64,000 bases of DNA from Saccharina japonica (taxonomy: Eukaryota; Sar; Phaeophyceae; Laminariales; Laminariaceae): positions 124,001-188,000 of the forward strand of contig MEHQ01004370.1 in the NCBI GenBank assembly GCA_008828725.1. The letters run 5' to 3'. The notes below the pieces were generated by a model. It was given only the letters and a program-made list of their open reading frames with translations, was not told the origin of the DNA and did not search any database. Every line of letters starts with the position of its first letter. Positions within the stretch are counted from its first letter, which is position 1. A program made the position numbers and the translations under genes. Shown piece by piece: positions 20,519 through 31,998 of this stretch.

Positions 20519-21935
20519 TAGAGGTGTTACCATTTTGCCAATTACCCGGGTACTCGCGAGTATTACCCGGCTTGCTAATACCCGTCACGGGTACGAGTAA
20601 CGCTTCATACTCGCCGAGTATTTGGGCCCCGGGTACCCGGGTACCCGTTAGTTTACGTTGGAAACTCCGGGGATGACACCTTATCATCCCCTCAATCACG
20701 TCGTCGTACCAGGTATTTCGTACATATTCTCCACGAAACCTTTTTCAAAATGATAATAATAATGCTGTCTCACAATGCCTCACGCGTTACATCAGCTTAG
20801 AAGTACGCAGTGCAGGACCGGCAGCGTAATGAGCATGCATCGACAACAAACAGTCCAGCAGCAGTAGGAGGCAAAGCAGCCAAGGGTCTAACCTTTCGGA
20901 GGGCGAAGGCGAGCCCTCCCAAGACTCCGCCGGCTTTGCCGCAAGTTCGGGCGCGTCGTACATGCACACAAAAGCGCACGTTACAGGAGGCAGGCCGTTA
21001 TAATGTTTTTTAGTTTTGATCGACAATTAAATAGTAATATTAAGTCATTCAAGTTCCCTAATACTGAAACCAAGGATTTTCTGACCGCCTATACTAATAT
21101 GAAGTAAAAATATAATTCGTACTAAAATCAACTACTTTTTATTCCTCCCACTAAAATCAAGCCATTATTATCCCCGACACAAAATTGTTTTTTTTTACCC
21201 GCATTATAAAATGTAATACAGTAGTACCTTGCGAGAAACAAAAGTTTACCCTAACCAACCCTGACCCATATAATCAATTTCACCTATTAATAGATATGAA
21301 CCCGTTACACTGTTTTGTATTTTTTAACGACAGTTGAATAGTACGAGTAATATGAAGTCATTCAAGGTCACCTATAATGAAACCAAGTGATTTATGACCG
21401 CCTATACGAATATGAAGTAAAACAAATAATTTGTATTCAAATCAAGTAGTTTGTATTCCTCCCACTAAAATCAAGTAACTTTCATCCCCGCCACAATTTT
21501 GTTTCTAACCTCGCGCGGCGAAAATTTATTCCGCTGTCCCTTGTTATATTATGGCTGACCCGCCTGTGCTTCGAAATCACAAACTCATATAATCATATAC
21601 GTAACACATACATGTCATTCGATCCTTTTGTGGCGCGTAGTCTGTTGTTTTGGTGGTATTGTTGTATGAAAATCATTACGGCACAGGGTTGTTATGCCGA
21701 ATGCTGTATAGCAACCCTCTTCGAGTCTATCCGTGACGACAGCGTCAAGGACCAAACCTGATAAACAATGTGCCGGGTACCCGGGTACCCGGTTGTTAGA
21801 CGGGTACCCGGGTGTTAAACGGGTACCCGGGTACCCGCCCAAAATAGACGTTAATACTCGCGAGTACCCGGGTATTTTTTTCCCGGTTTAAGCGGGTACC
21901 CGTTTAAGACGGGTACTCGTCGGGTAACACCTCTA
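20519..21935. mobile_element. hAT-like nonautonomous element with perfect 8-bp TSD
   Basis: Ends TAGAGGTGTTACC and (inverted) TAGAGGTGTTACC are identical. Flanking octamers ATGTGAAG (20511-20518 and 21936-21943) are identical too, the hallmark of hAT insertion. Subterminal clusters of CGGGTACCCGGGTACCCG appear at both ends. Interior: a GC-rich block (20810-20990) with a short minus-strand frame and no known domain, then an AT-rich imperfect duplication. No transposase motif is seen. It landed in the tail of a LINE 3' end. Confidence 0.85.
21008..21505. repeat. Imperfect tandem duplication inside the hAT-like element
   Basis: About 190 bp at 21008-21195 returns at 21320-21505: shared phrases include AATATGAAGTCATTCAAG, GACCGCCTATAC(G/T)AATATGAAG and ATTCCTCCCACTAAAATCAAG. 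Confidence 0.65.
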
Positions 21936-21943
21936 ATGTGAAG

Positions 21944-22397
21944 ACACCAACAATGACAGTGGACTAATATGTGTATACCTGCACTTATAATGATACCACT
22001 TACCACATACTACCAGGTGGTACCTGGTACCTGGAACTTCGCAGGTAGGTAAGGACGAACAACTAATCAAGATCGCACGGCAGGTCTGACGGTGTGTGAC
22101 GCGTACGACATACGAGTACATATCATACATACATTTACATTTCATTGAAAAACTTCGTATATGTCGATATTTTATCAGTTTTATGATGTCTAATATTATA
22201 GGTGCATGCATCGTTACGAGTCCATTGTTACTAACAACGTATTATTCATTTATACATATCACATAATATGTAATTTATACATATCACATAATATGTATAA
22301 TGAAAATGCATGCGTTATTCAATAGTACAAGCTAGTACATTATTAGTACCAGAGGTTGTAACACTTATTTGTCCCCCCGTAACAGATGCACGTCGAC

Positions 22398-22466
<69 letters not shown>

Positions 22467-23345
22467 TTAATAATAGTACTACTGCGTTGTACCAGGTACC
22501 AGGTACACACTGCTGCTGTACCTGCGACACGGATTTCGTAGGATATAGGACAGCTCTTTTGGGATAGTTACCAAAACAGACATCATCACACCGCAATAGA
22601 ATAATAGTACCCGCGGTACAATATACGCACTACTACGCACACTTATTTATTATTGATGGGGTAGGATAGCTCTTGAATACCTACGTGCGGCATACTATCA
22701 AGACCGCCTGTTGGTTGATCTCTAAAAAAGGTGTACACGCATTTGGCACAGGAAACCGTCGTAGTTGCTCACGACAGCAGTAACACAGAAGAAGCTCTCT
22801 TATGCATTATTCCCATAGCTGTCGAGCTGACTCGGCCCAAACATCGCCTGACATCGAGCGGTTCATGAAACATCCCGATGTTCCATATCCCACTACAAGA
22901 ATTCCTATCAAGCATGTGGAAAACTCCTACTATGCGACGGATCTTACGATCTTATGCGTTCGGTGTTACTGAGTACAATCAACACCGTCTTTCTCTCGCA
23001 AGAAAGATCTCCGCAATAAACTCAGCCTCGCAGATTTCTAGCGAAATATGAAATTTGGGAACGGCTCCACCAAAACAAGCTTGAATGGAAAAAGCGCCCT
23101 TTCCTCAAATACCTGGTACGAAGTAAAAAAAAACTCGAACCGTTTTCTGGGTTTCTTAGCCGGCACTACGTAGTACGGGGGACTACAGTAATCAGGACCC
23201 ATCACCTACACAAAAACCCATATACTGCACTACTTATACTAGGAATATTTAATCCTGACTACTACTATATGTTCCCCCGTAATAGTGTTGATGTTTATAA
23301 TTAAAGTTCACATTTAAATGAAGGAGGCGGAGGGGGGGCGTACTC
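21944..23345. other. Noncoding interval with a (CTA)n microsatellite
   Basis: No supported gene. (CTA)n spans about 22398-22466. The motif CCCCCCGTAA occurs at about 22374 and CCCCCGTAATA at about 23275. Two copies of a phrase (AATTTATACATATCACATAA) lie at 22250-22300. The stretch 22680-23100 has no continuous reading frame on either strand. Confidence 0.4.
22398..22466. repeat. (CTA)n microsatellite
   Basis: Uninterrupted CTA units for about 23 repeats, ending in ATTAATAATAG. ORFs through it encode poly-Thr or poly-Val and are artefacts. Confidence 0.95.
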
Positions 23346-23368
23346 TGTTGAGAATATTCGATGACACT

Positions 23369-25644
23369 TTTTTGCAACAACTACCGAGGGATTTCGCTTG
23401 TTGCCCATTCAGGCAAAGTATTGCTGAAAATGGTCGCGTCACGTCTCAGCAATTACTGCGAGGCCGAAGGGATACTCCCCGAGGAACAGTGCGGCTTTCG
23501 CCCAGCACGATCAACAGTCGACATGCTATTCGTCGTGCGTCGACTGCAAGAACTCGGACGAGCCAAACAAATCCCGCTGTATATGTGCTTCATTGACCTG
23601 CAGAAGGCTTATGACTCCGTCGACCGAGAGTTGTTGTGGGTGGTGCTCGCACGCTTCGGCATACCAGAGAAGATGTTGACGGTTATCCGCCAATTCCACG
23701 AAGGCATGCGAGCTCGCGTGCGTACGGATGACGGTGAGCACTCTGAATGGTTCGATGTCACTCAGGGACTGCGGCAAGGATGTGTGCTGTCACCGCTTTT
23801 GTTCAATGTCTTCTTCGCTGCTGTGATACACGCCGTACTGATACGCTTCAGTGAGGACCCAGACATCTTGAGGGACCTGGTTCACCTCGAGGAGGACCTC
23901 GGGGCGGACGGAGTGAGGGAGGACCCACTAGCACGTGTACGGAGAGCAATATGGGGTATGCTGTACGCCGACGATGCAGGCGTTGTGTCTAAATCGGCGG
24001 AAGGGCTTGCGAAGATGATGACCGTTATTGTGACCGTTTTCGAAGCAGCTGGTCTCACCGTATCCGAAAAGAAAACGGAGACTATGCTACTGCGGACACC
24101 AAACCAGGCACTCCGGACCTCACCGCTCGTCATTGAAGCAGCGGGCCAGAGGTATAAACAGACAACGCAGTTTTTGTACCTTGGCGGTCTTATCGTCGCA
24201 AACGCGGACATTATGCCAGAGATCAAACGACGCATCCGACTCGCATGGGCATGCTACAATCGGTTCAAGCGGGAGCTGTACGATATGGAGGATGCCCCGT
24301 TCACTCTAAAGGTGCGCATGCTAAAGGCCGAGGTGATGGAGACACTGCTGTACGGGTGTGTGACGTGGACCCTTGGCCAGGAGCACTTCGCTGAGCTCCG
24401 AACGGCACACCACAAATTCCTCCTACGGCTCATTGGTTTCCAGCGCCGACAACGCACCGACCATCTCATGTCGTACGCCAAGGCTCTCAAGAAGGCACAA
24501 TGCGAGAGCGTTGAGACGACCATCCGCAAACGACGCCTCCTCTTTGCGGGGGGCGTACAGCGCACGACCAATGAGCGGCTGACCAGGCGGGTGATGTTTG
24601 GGACGATCGCCGGTGGGACGAACCCGGGGCCTGGCCGACCAGAAAAGAACTGGGCACAATGTCTAGCAGATGACCTCAGGGTTTTTCGAGCGACAGAGGG
24701 CTCCACAGAAAGCTCCCCTTTACTGTTCGGAGCAGAGACGGTACTATGGCCGAGGGCGGCAAAAAAGAGGGGGGTGTGGTATCGGGGGGTTGGCGAGGCG
24801 GCGGACCATTTCATGGCGAGGTGGCACAGGGCCGAAGCGGAGAGGAGCTGGCTACGGCATACAGCTGAGGACGCCAAGAGAGGCGACCAGGAGAGGGGGG
24901 GGGGGGGCAGGGGCGGCCGTACTGATACAGCTGTCGACGAATGCAGAAACGAAATGATAGATCGTGTGGCCAGATATCGGCTCGACTAGTCCTTGAATTC
25001 TATTATTTGTTTCCGTTGATGTGTTCACTGGGGGGGGCGCGGCAGAGGTAGTATCGACTCTTGACACCGTTTTGTTTTTAGAGTGGGAATGAGATGGCAG
25101 AAGGTGTGACATGGTCCCCGTATCAGTTTTTATAGCAGAGACGGGAACTTGTTGTTACCATCGCCTTGAGCTTGCCTTGAGAACTATTTTTCTCTTTTCC
25201 TCTCTCGTGTCTTCTTTCTTGCTTTTTTTGCCTTGTTTCTCCCTTTGTTTCCACCCTATGCCGATGTCTCTCTCTTTTTTCGTGTTGCCTCGCTCGTGCA
25301 GCAGTTATCTGTTCCTCTTGGGCACGTGTGCTTTTCGTCTAGGGGCGCTTCTGTCTCCCTGTGTCATTTGTATTCTGTTTCATTTCAGAACTTGTTTTTT
25401 ATTTTGTCTTTTTTGTTCTTATTTTTTGGTTCGGCTCGTGTCGCTGTGTTCTCGTACCCGGTACGTCACGCATCTCACTTGCTTTACCCATTAATTTGCG
25501 TTTATTTTGTTTTGGTTTTTCTCTGTTTCACAGTCTGTGACCACAGAATTTGTATCTCTCTAGGATTGGGAATCAGGACAGGCACTGGGTGTACTGATGT
25601 GGTTGAGTAGAAAGAACGGGTTTAATGTGAAGACAAGAACAACT
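23369..25644 (+). mobile_element. 5'-truncated LINE inside the copia LTR
   Basis: Starts abruptly within the RT core, ends with CTGTGACCAC (25535-25544) and TTTAATGTGAAGACAAGAAC, and is embedded in the LTR. The order of events is therefore copia insertion first, LINE second. About 94% of its 3' kilobase is represented again, nearly identical, at 9548-10670. A clear target duplication was not found. Confidence 0.88.
23370..24989 (+). pseudogene. LINE reverse transcriptase, N-terminally truncated
   Basis: Uninterrupted frame of about 540 codons with RT blocks [61 protein letters not shown] and the active site YADDAGVV (about 23965-23988). C-terminal blocks [20 protein letters not shown] and the Trp-rich [18 protein letters not shown] follow. 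There is no endonuclease and no native start: the 5' end was lost on insertion. The RT region itself is intact, in contrast to the LINE at 15490, so this is the younger insertion. Similarity between the two proteins is obvious along the whole length but they are different subfamilies. Confidence 0.85.
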
Positions 25645-26030
25645 CCCGTAGTAGTAGGCTGCAAAGATTGGCGCTGGCAGTTGTTAAACTGACCAAGCAG
25701 ACACGCCGTGTGTCAAGGATGTGAATAATTGATGACTCTCGAAAAGGGCCGCTTGAGAGCAATAAAAGGCTTATTATGACGATAAACCGTGATACGTTCA
25801 GATGGGGTTTGACGAGTGAGCATGGGGTTTGTGCAAACACTCCAGTTCCTTAATCTCGATAGCTTCTTACAGCAACGTCTATCGACGGCTTGTCGCTGCA
25901 ACTCGTCGACTACAAGAGATGCTGAAGGCTCTTCTAACTATCCCGTTACTCAAAATGCGGCGCAATCAGTTGAACCGCAACATACAAAGCACTGACTCTC
26001 AATAGGCTATGTACTGCCTATTTCCTAACA

Positions 26031-26041
26031 CTCCCCCTCAA
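26031..26041 (-). other. Polypurine tract of the copia element
   Basis: Reading on the minus strand, CTTTGAGGGGGAG abuts the 3' LTR start TGTTAGG, the position where plus-strand DNA synthesis is primed in LTR elements. Confidence 0.75.
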
Positions 26042-26078
26042 AGCAAGTCGCAAACGCAAAAATGATACATGTCTCAGA

Positions 26079-26330
26079 GCGATAGAAACATGACTTAAAG
26101 TGCTGATCTCGGCTAACGATCACCAGCACTCGTTGGAAGCGATATAAACATTACTAAAGTGCCGATCATGGCTAACGATCACCAGCACTAGTTGGAAGCG
26201 ATAGAAACATTAACATTACTAAAGTGCCGATCATGGCCAACGATCACCCGCACTATTCATAGTTGGAAGCGATAGGAACATTACTAAAGTGCCGATCATG
26301 GCTAACGATCACCAGCACCTGTTGGAAACG
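26079..26330. repeat. Minisatellite of about 62 bp in the copia 3' region
   Basis: Four units of GCGATAGAAACATTACTAAA then GTGCCGATCATGGCTAACGA then TCACCAGCACTAGTTGGAA, with small indels. It lies between RNase H and the polypurine tract, so it would be in the 3' untranslated RNA. Confidence 0.8.
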
Positions 26331-26499
26331 ACCCCAATTTACTATTAATATAACACTGATAATGTGATGCAAGCCCATAAAGCTTGTGCAGTGGAATGTC
26401 ATTCGAAACGTGTTTCGCACTGTGTAACTCTCCCATTCGCGTAAAGCTAGAAATTAAGGACAGCCAACAGAACCGCTTACGCTTTAATTGCCTAGACTT

Positions 26500-27356
26500 C
26501 TCAAGTTCAGGCCCTGAATACGCTGATCAACTCAACCCTTTTAGTACCGCACTGTACGGAAACCAATAGTCTAGTCGAGCTCCAAGTGTTGTGTCCCCAC
26601 ATCGGGACTGCAGTTCCTAAAGGGTTAAGGAGGTAGTGCTGCCTTTGCTTGCTGAGATGCTTGGTACCAATGCCAGCAAGCTGGTCCTCTGTCTTCACGT
26701 GTATGACGGAACACTATCTCCTTGACTAGCTCCTGGACGAAGAAGTACCGTGGAGCCACATGCTTAACTCGCGAACTGTAGGTCCGATTTCCGGCGACGC
26801 GCAAAGCCGAGGTGATGTCGATATACTTCGCAGAACAGTGGTACGCTGTCGAAGCGCGTGCCGAATCCCAGTTCCTTCATCATGTTGGAGCAGAACACCG
26901 CTTCCTTCATCGCTGGCGCTGCGGCCACGAGCTCCGCCTCCATTGTGGATTGCGCTGTCAGCCCCTGCAGCTCCACCTTGAAGCTAACCGGGCGTTCGAA
27001 AGTAAGACAATATACCAGGACATCGACTTGCCGTTGTCCGTGTTGTTGCCCCAGTTTGCATCCGAAAATGCAGTCAACTTAAAGCCACCTTGCTTGTACA
27101 TGATGGCGAAATCCAACGTCCCGGCCAGGTAGCGTAGTAGATGTTTGGTTGCCGCCATGTGAGCTTAGGACGGTTTAGAGACCGCCCTCGCCAGTTGGTT
27201 GACGGCGTGCAAAATATCATACCGAGTCACCTGTCCAAAGTACATTACGCTTCCCGTGATGGCCTGGAAACGTTGTTTCTCCTCCTTGTTTAGAAGCCTC
27301 TCCTCCGGCTGGTCCAGCGACAGCTCGTTTCCCACACCAGGCGCGTATGTTGGATT
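26500..27356 (-). pseudogene. Copia RNase H
   Basis: Continues from RT after a stop at 27357 as NPTYAPGVGNEL, then QAITGSVMYFGQVTRYDIL, AATKHLLRYLAGTLDFAIMY and FSDANWGNNTDNGKSMSWY (first catalytic Asp). A further stop lies near 27170. Around 26960 the frame changes and LTAQSTMEAELVAA (catalytic Glu) and KEAVFCSNMMKELGF appear, then after another change EDQLAGIGTKHLSKQRQHY, the usual C-terminal copia motif. RNase H would remove RNA from the cDNA hybrid; this copy is inactive. Confidence 0.85.
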
Positions 27357-28565
27357 TCAGCTTGCCATACCGTACCGCTCCAACAGGGAATTGGTATATT
27401 TCTCCTGAGTGATGGTCACCGTCCCCTTCTCGCGGTCACGGGTAACGCTCATCCCGAGTACGAGCGACACGTCTCCCATGCCCGTCATTGAGAAATGACT
27501 CATCAGCTTCTGCTTGATCCGCCTCAGCACCAGGAGGTATTTTCCGAGCAGGAGAACGTCGTCGATGCATAGGGTCAGGATGACAATGGCGCCGCCCTCC
27601 GAGTAGGTGTAGACGCACGGGTCCGACTTGAGACTTTTGAAGCCAAATTCCACCAGATGTTCGTCGATTGTGTTCCAACAGTTGGTTGGGCTCTGGCGGA
27701 GACCGTACACGCTTTTCAAAAGCCTCATTACCAGCGGGACTCCGTTTTTGTCGAATTCCTCGTATCCGAGTGTCATCTTGACGTACACTTCCTCTGTGAC
27801 ATCGGCGTTCAGAAACGCGGTGTTGTAGTCTAGCTGCCAACACTCCAGGTTATACTCCACCGCTATCGCTAGCACCACGCGGATGCTCTGGAGTCTGCCT
27901 TCGGGGGCGAACGTGCTGCCGCAATCAAAGCCAGGCAATTGCCCCCATCCCAGTTCAACAAGGCGTCCCTTGTGTGAGTTGTCAGTCTTGACCTTGCAGA
28001 CACATCTGCTGCCGATAATATTGTGTCCCGTGGGGACGGAGGTCACCGGAAAGAGGGTGTAGACGTCGTTCTTTTTTAAGGCTTGCCACTTCCGTATCTG
28101 AGGCCACTTTCCACTGCGCCTTGACCGGTAGAGTCATGGCCTCTTTGAAGTTGTTGATAATTTTTCTGCATTATTTCCCGCCGAACAGCTTGACATGTTG
28201 GTTACGGCGTAGGCGTATTCCACGGCCAAGTCTGCTCCGTACGTCTCGTGCGCGATATCCGGCAGGGTCGCCTTAGTGTAGAGCCTCAGCCCTCGGAGCT
28301 TGGACGATGCAGGCCCGGTGGTGATCGCTGCTAGGTGAGCCGAATTTGAACGGTTGTTGGCGTTACGCCTCACGAAGGATTGTGCTGCAGTGCCAGCACG
28401 CATAACCGCAGGTGTCACGTCTAGACTCGAATGCCCCCGTTGTTGGGGCGGCGGTGATCCAGCCAGTGGTGTTTCCAGGGAGCTTGCTGCGGGCGACACC
28501 GGCTGCTCCAGCGGTTGGGCAACACCCTCCTGCGATCCGCCCTCCGTCGGCACTCTCCCGGGCAT
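27357..28565 (-). pseudogene. Copia linker and reverse transcriptase (RVT_2)
   Basis: The N-terminal half (28565-28134) is a Pro/Ser-rich linker followed by LAAITTGPASSKLRGLRLYT. Two compensating frame changes near 28140 and in an A-run at 28071 hide EAMTLPVKAQWKVASDTEV. RT then runs KVKTDNSHKGRLVELG, QLDYNTAFLNADVTEEVYVK, LLKSVYGLRQSP, DPCVYTYS and LCIDDVLLLG, where CIDD stands for the usual YVDD catalytic motif. It ends with a TGA at 27357-27359, after which homology continues in the same frame. Confidence 0.88.
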
Positions 28566-28691
28566 ATAGCCCCCTATTACGGTGGTTCTGAAGCTCCTCC
28601 GACCAGTACATCCCTCCTGGTAATCTCGCTGATCCTCTCCAAGAGTTCGGCCACCGGCGGATTGGCTGAGAGCCCCCGCATGGCGATGTGG

Positions 28692-29921
28692 TCAGCAGAA
28701 GCACCGGGAAAAAGGTTCCAACACCGAAGTGTAGTCGCGAAGATCGCGTAGAAAGTCGTCGTATGTTATGTAGTTGTGGTCGTCCATGCCGTTGCTCGAC
28801 GGAATAGTCTGCTTCGAAGTTTCCTCCGGCGGTGGCAGGAGTAGGCGCGAAGGCGTCTCGACGAAGCTAACGTTCCTGCTCTCCATGATGCGGCGGGTGG
28901 CAGGATTGTAAACACGATAGCTCTTGCTGTTGTTGCTGTAACCCACCAGTCGTCCTTCCGCCATCTTGAGTTCAAGCGTTTTGGAGTAAGTCTCAATGTG
29001 CACGAAGGCCTGGGCACCGATAACTCGAAGGAGTCGTATACCCGGCTCCGTCCCGTGTAGCATCTTGTACGGGGACTGCATGTCGATCGCAGAGTGCGGC
29101 GCGCTATTGCCCAGAAATGCCGCCGTGAACATCAATTCTCCCCAGAGAAGCTTCGGCAATCCACTGTCGGCAAGCATACACCGCACCATAGCTGCAAGAG
29201 TTCTTCCAATGCGTTCGGACATACCGATTTGCTGCAGGGTGTTGGTGCTGGCGTACTCGAGCGACACCCCTGTCTGAAGACATTAGTCCTGGAACTCCTT
29301 GTCGATGAACTCGCCGCCTTTGTCATCCCTCAAACGCTCGACGCGGAAACAGCTTGGAAGCACCACAGATTGTACGAATGCCTGAAGCGAGCTGAGAGCG
29401 TCGTGCTTATTGGACTTCAGCAGGTAAGTCTCCGTCCACTTGGTGTGCTCATCGGAGATCTTGGTGACGTAATTGTAGCCCCCGAGTGCTTCTGGGGTTA
29501 ATGGTCCCATCAGGTCGGCAAAAAACAGCTGGAAAGGGAGTTTGACCTTGTGATCGGCGATCTTGGGATGAGCCAGCTGGTAACTCTTACCCACGGCGCA
29601 CACGCCGCAGTCTGGTACAGGCTCGTCGAAGCTCACCCCATTGTTGTCCAGATTATTCAAGAGGCCTAGGCTCTTGCGATTGAGGTGCCCTAGTCGCCGA
29701 TGCCACAGGTTCGCGTTAGCAGCAGCCTGCATTGCCAGCTCCGGTCCGTTGCTGCCGCCGGTGAGATCCAGAGAGAAAGAGTACAGATCGTGCCTACACT
29801 CTTGAAGTGGAAATATGAGCTTGTTTGCCTCCAGCCTTGGGTTGTTCGTATCAAATATAGACACGACACCGTTACGTGCAGCTTGCTTCACCGAAAACAG
29901 GCTACGCCCTAGGCCAGGCAC
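28692..29921 (-). pseudogene. Copia GAG-preintegrase and integrase
   Basis: The HHCC zinc-binding part is visible as LWHRRLGHLNRKSL..CGVCAVGK, then the core: FFADLMGPLTPEALGGYNYV (first Asp), LRDDKGGEFIDKEF (second Asp) and, after one in-frame TAA at 29283-29285, LQQIGMSERIGRTLAAMVR (Glu). The C-terminal part has KMLHGTEPGIRLLRVIGAQA and GRLVGYSNNSKSYRVY, typical of copia integrases. It would insert cDNA with a 5-bp stagger, in agreement with the TACTC duplication at the element borders. Confidence 0.9.
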
Positions 29922-30001
29922 AACTAAGACACTAAAGTTGGACTAAGCGCCGCACGCCTTTGTTGTCCATGACGTGGCCTCGTAGCACTCCTTGCGCAAT
30001 A

Positions 30002-30322
30002 TCATTCAACCCCCCCCCCCCCGGCGGTTGAGATTGTTCGCGGCACATCCAGTATCTTGTAATTTAACAGTCTATTTCGGAATCCGGATAAGATGTCGTC
30101 GTCGTAGTAGTGTCCCGACGCGCCACTGTCCACAAGCACATTAGCGGGGTCGTTGCTGTAGCCAGTCCGCAGTCCCGCGGTGGGACCGGTCGTGAGAGCC
30201 GATCCGTCTTCCGTACTGGTGATGCCCCCAAATACTTCGAGCTGTACATTGGTGTTCGTGACTACTGCGGCATAAAGAGAGTTGCCAGACGAGAGCCACA
30301 GATAGTGGAGCATGGCCACCAC
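30002..30322 (-). pseudogene. Copia aspartic protease
   Basis: Carries VLVDSGASGHYYDD; DSGAS is the catalytic motif of copia proteases. The frame ends in a run of glycine codons at a C-tract (30008-30021), where the frame is lost before the GAG-preintegrase part starts at 29921. Confidence 0.85.
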
Positions 30323-30367
30323 GACTAGAGCACGGGTCGTAGCCGTTAAACCCCCGACGAAGTGTGC

Positions 30368-31394
30368 TCATGATCCCATTCGCGAGTCGCCAGTATCTTC
30401 TCCGCTGACGCCACCGAAAGAACCGAGCAGTCCGCTGGTGTCGACTGATTCATTTGTGGGGCCGAATGGCCAGAATGCTTCCTCCTCCGTCGGCGCTTCC
30501 ACCGCGGTGAACAATATAGGGCGGTCGATGTAGTGAGAAGCGGCATAATTTGCGTTCACGGCGTTTGCACTGCTGGTGTTATGCTGTATACGGCAATCCG
30601 CGTCGCTATGCGTAGTGGACTCGTGGAACGAACACAACTGATTTCCATCTCCCCTCTCCTCGCGTCTCCGGGTCCTGATTTTGCGTGCCGTTTTCGTTGA
30701 TGTTGCTGACCCCACTGATCGGGCCCACGCCGGTTTTCCTTCTCCTTCAGGACGGCGCAATCTTGTATGGCGTGTCCGACTCCTTAGCAGTAGTTGCACT
30801 TCTCGTCGCTGCCGTTGTGCCCCACCACCCTGCATGGTGATGCCGTGGCCTGCGACTGGCTTAGAGTTGAAAGAACGCGAAAAGGTTGTCGACATACATA
30901 GTGTGTACCATATGCCTGATGTCGTCCAGTCCAAAGTCCCACCTCTCGTAGCTGGCGGTTCGTACCCTCTCGTGTTCGGTAGGAAGAGCTTGCAGAATTA
31001 TGTCCTCGTACCTCTCGTCGTGTACCGTCTGTCCCATTTCCTCAAGGAGATCACCGCATTGGTCCGGGACGAAGAAGAAGTCGTCGGGATCCTGACTAGA
31101 GTCCATCTTGGTGTTGACCAGCTTCTCATTTCACGCCCTTCTGGCCTCCTTGGTGTGGCCGTTGTACTTTTCAGTCAGAGCCTTCCACGCCCTCTGTCGG
31201 TGCCCCGCTCTGTCTTCTAGCCGCTTTCCCTCGAAATTCTTGATGGTGTTGTTGGCGGAGCCAGATGTGGTGAGAAGTAGAACACTCCAGAGATCTTGGT
31301 CCGCTTGTTTCCATTTCTGGTCAGCGACGGCATTAAGCGTCGCGGTGTCGGTGCCGCCCAGAGTAGATGATGGCTGGGCTCTGCCTTGAAACAC
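30368..31394 (-). pseudogene. Copia Gag
   Basis: The frame from 31394 has LNAVADQKWKQADQDLWSVL, a TGA at 31131, and continues to MDSSQDPDDFFFVPDQCGDL and ILQALPTEHERVRTASYERW, the UBN2-like Gag core. A frame change near 30870 leads to the zinc knuckle C-NY-C-*GVG-H-AIQD-C at about 30800-30770, where a TAA sits between the second Cys and the His, and to LCSFHESTTHSDADC. The knuckle would bind element RNA. The same gag N-terminal part returns at 38901-39417 because of the tandem duplication. Confidence 0.82.
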
Positions 31395-31998
31395 TTCAAA
31401 ATTCGGGTTTGCTGTAGAGCGATAGGCAGACGCGAAGCTTGCTCTTGTATTCGTGAAATATATCCTTGTCCCTGCCGGCGAAGATCGGGCAGTTCTTGAT
31501 CACTTCCTGGGTGTTGTTGGATGCCACGGTCTCCATGAAGACCACTCGACGCTAAAGGCGGACCTGTTCCTCCGGCGAAATAATGTGGAGTATACCGTAA
31601 AGAAGTAGATAAAAGACGAACCCCCGAGTCTCGGTCGCGGTGCTGAAAAAACAAACAATCACACAAACAAAAAAACGAACAAACAAGCCCGCCCGAGTCT
31701 GCGTTGGAATATATAGCAGAAAAATGTAGTAGATAAAAGTCGAGCCCGAGTCTCGGAGTGCTGGAAGACACCTGCCCGAGTCTGTGTTGGGCCACTGAAT
31801 CGCGGAGCCACTGAATCGCGGAACCGAGTTGTGTCGGGTCGCTGAAAAAAATAAAGCTTTACAGTAGCTGAGAAGCTTCGTGTAAAATCAAAAGAAAGCT
31901 GAGAAGCTTTGTGTCAAAACCCCCCAGCTGCTGCTGCAGCTCCGGGTCCACGATGGTTCCCGATGCGAGCGCCGCGCTGAAACGATGGCTCAATAACC
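31395..31998 (-). other. 5' leader of the copia element
   Basis: Between Gag and the 5' LTR. Purine/pyrimidine phrases CCCGAGTCTCGG and CCCGAGTCTG(T/C)GTTGG recur at about 31623, 31690, 31747 and 31775. The primer site GGTTATTGAGCC touches the LTR at about 31987-31998 (minus strand). Confidence 0.5.

Larger units (their letters stand above)
23346..26030 (-). repeat. 3' LTR of the copia element, split by a LINE
   Basis: The first 23 bases (TGTTGAGAATATTCGATGAC onward) are separated from the rest (CCCGTAGTAGTAGGCTGCAA at about 25646 to TTTCCTAACA at 26030) by the LINE at 23369-25644. The unbroken copy at 31999-32408 shows the two parts were contiguous. Confidence 0.88.

Noticed and set aside
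20787..21026. 80-codon minus-strand frame in the hAT-like element as a transposase remnant
   Set aside because: No hAT dimerisation or catalytic motif could be recognised.
21775..21935. Telomere-like CGGGTACCCGGGTACC repeats
   Set aside because: Short palindromic subterminal motifs of a hAT-like element, repeated at its other end.
22670..23110. Possible gene fragment
   Set aside because: Repeated stops in every frame and no recognisable motif.
26079..26330. CRISPR-like array near the copia LTR
   Set aside because: Same reason: contiguous minisatellite units and no spacers.
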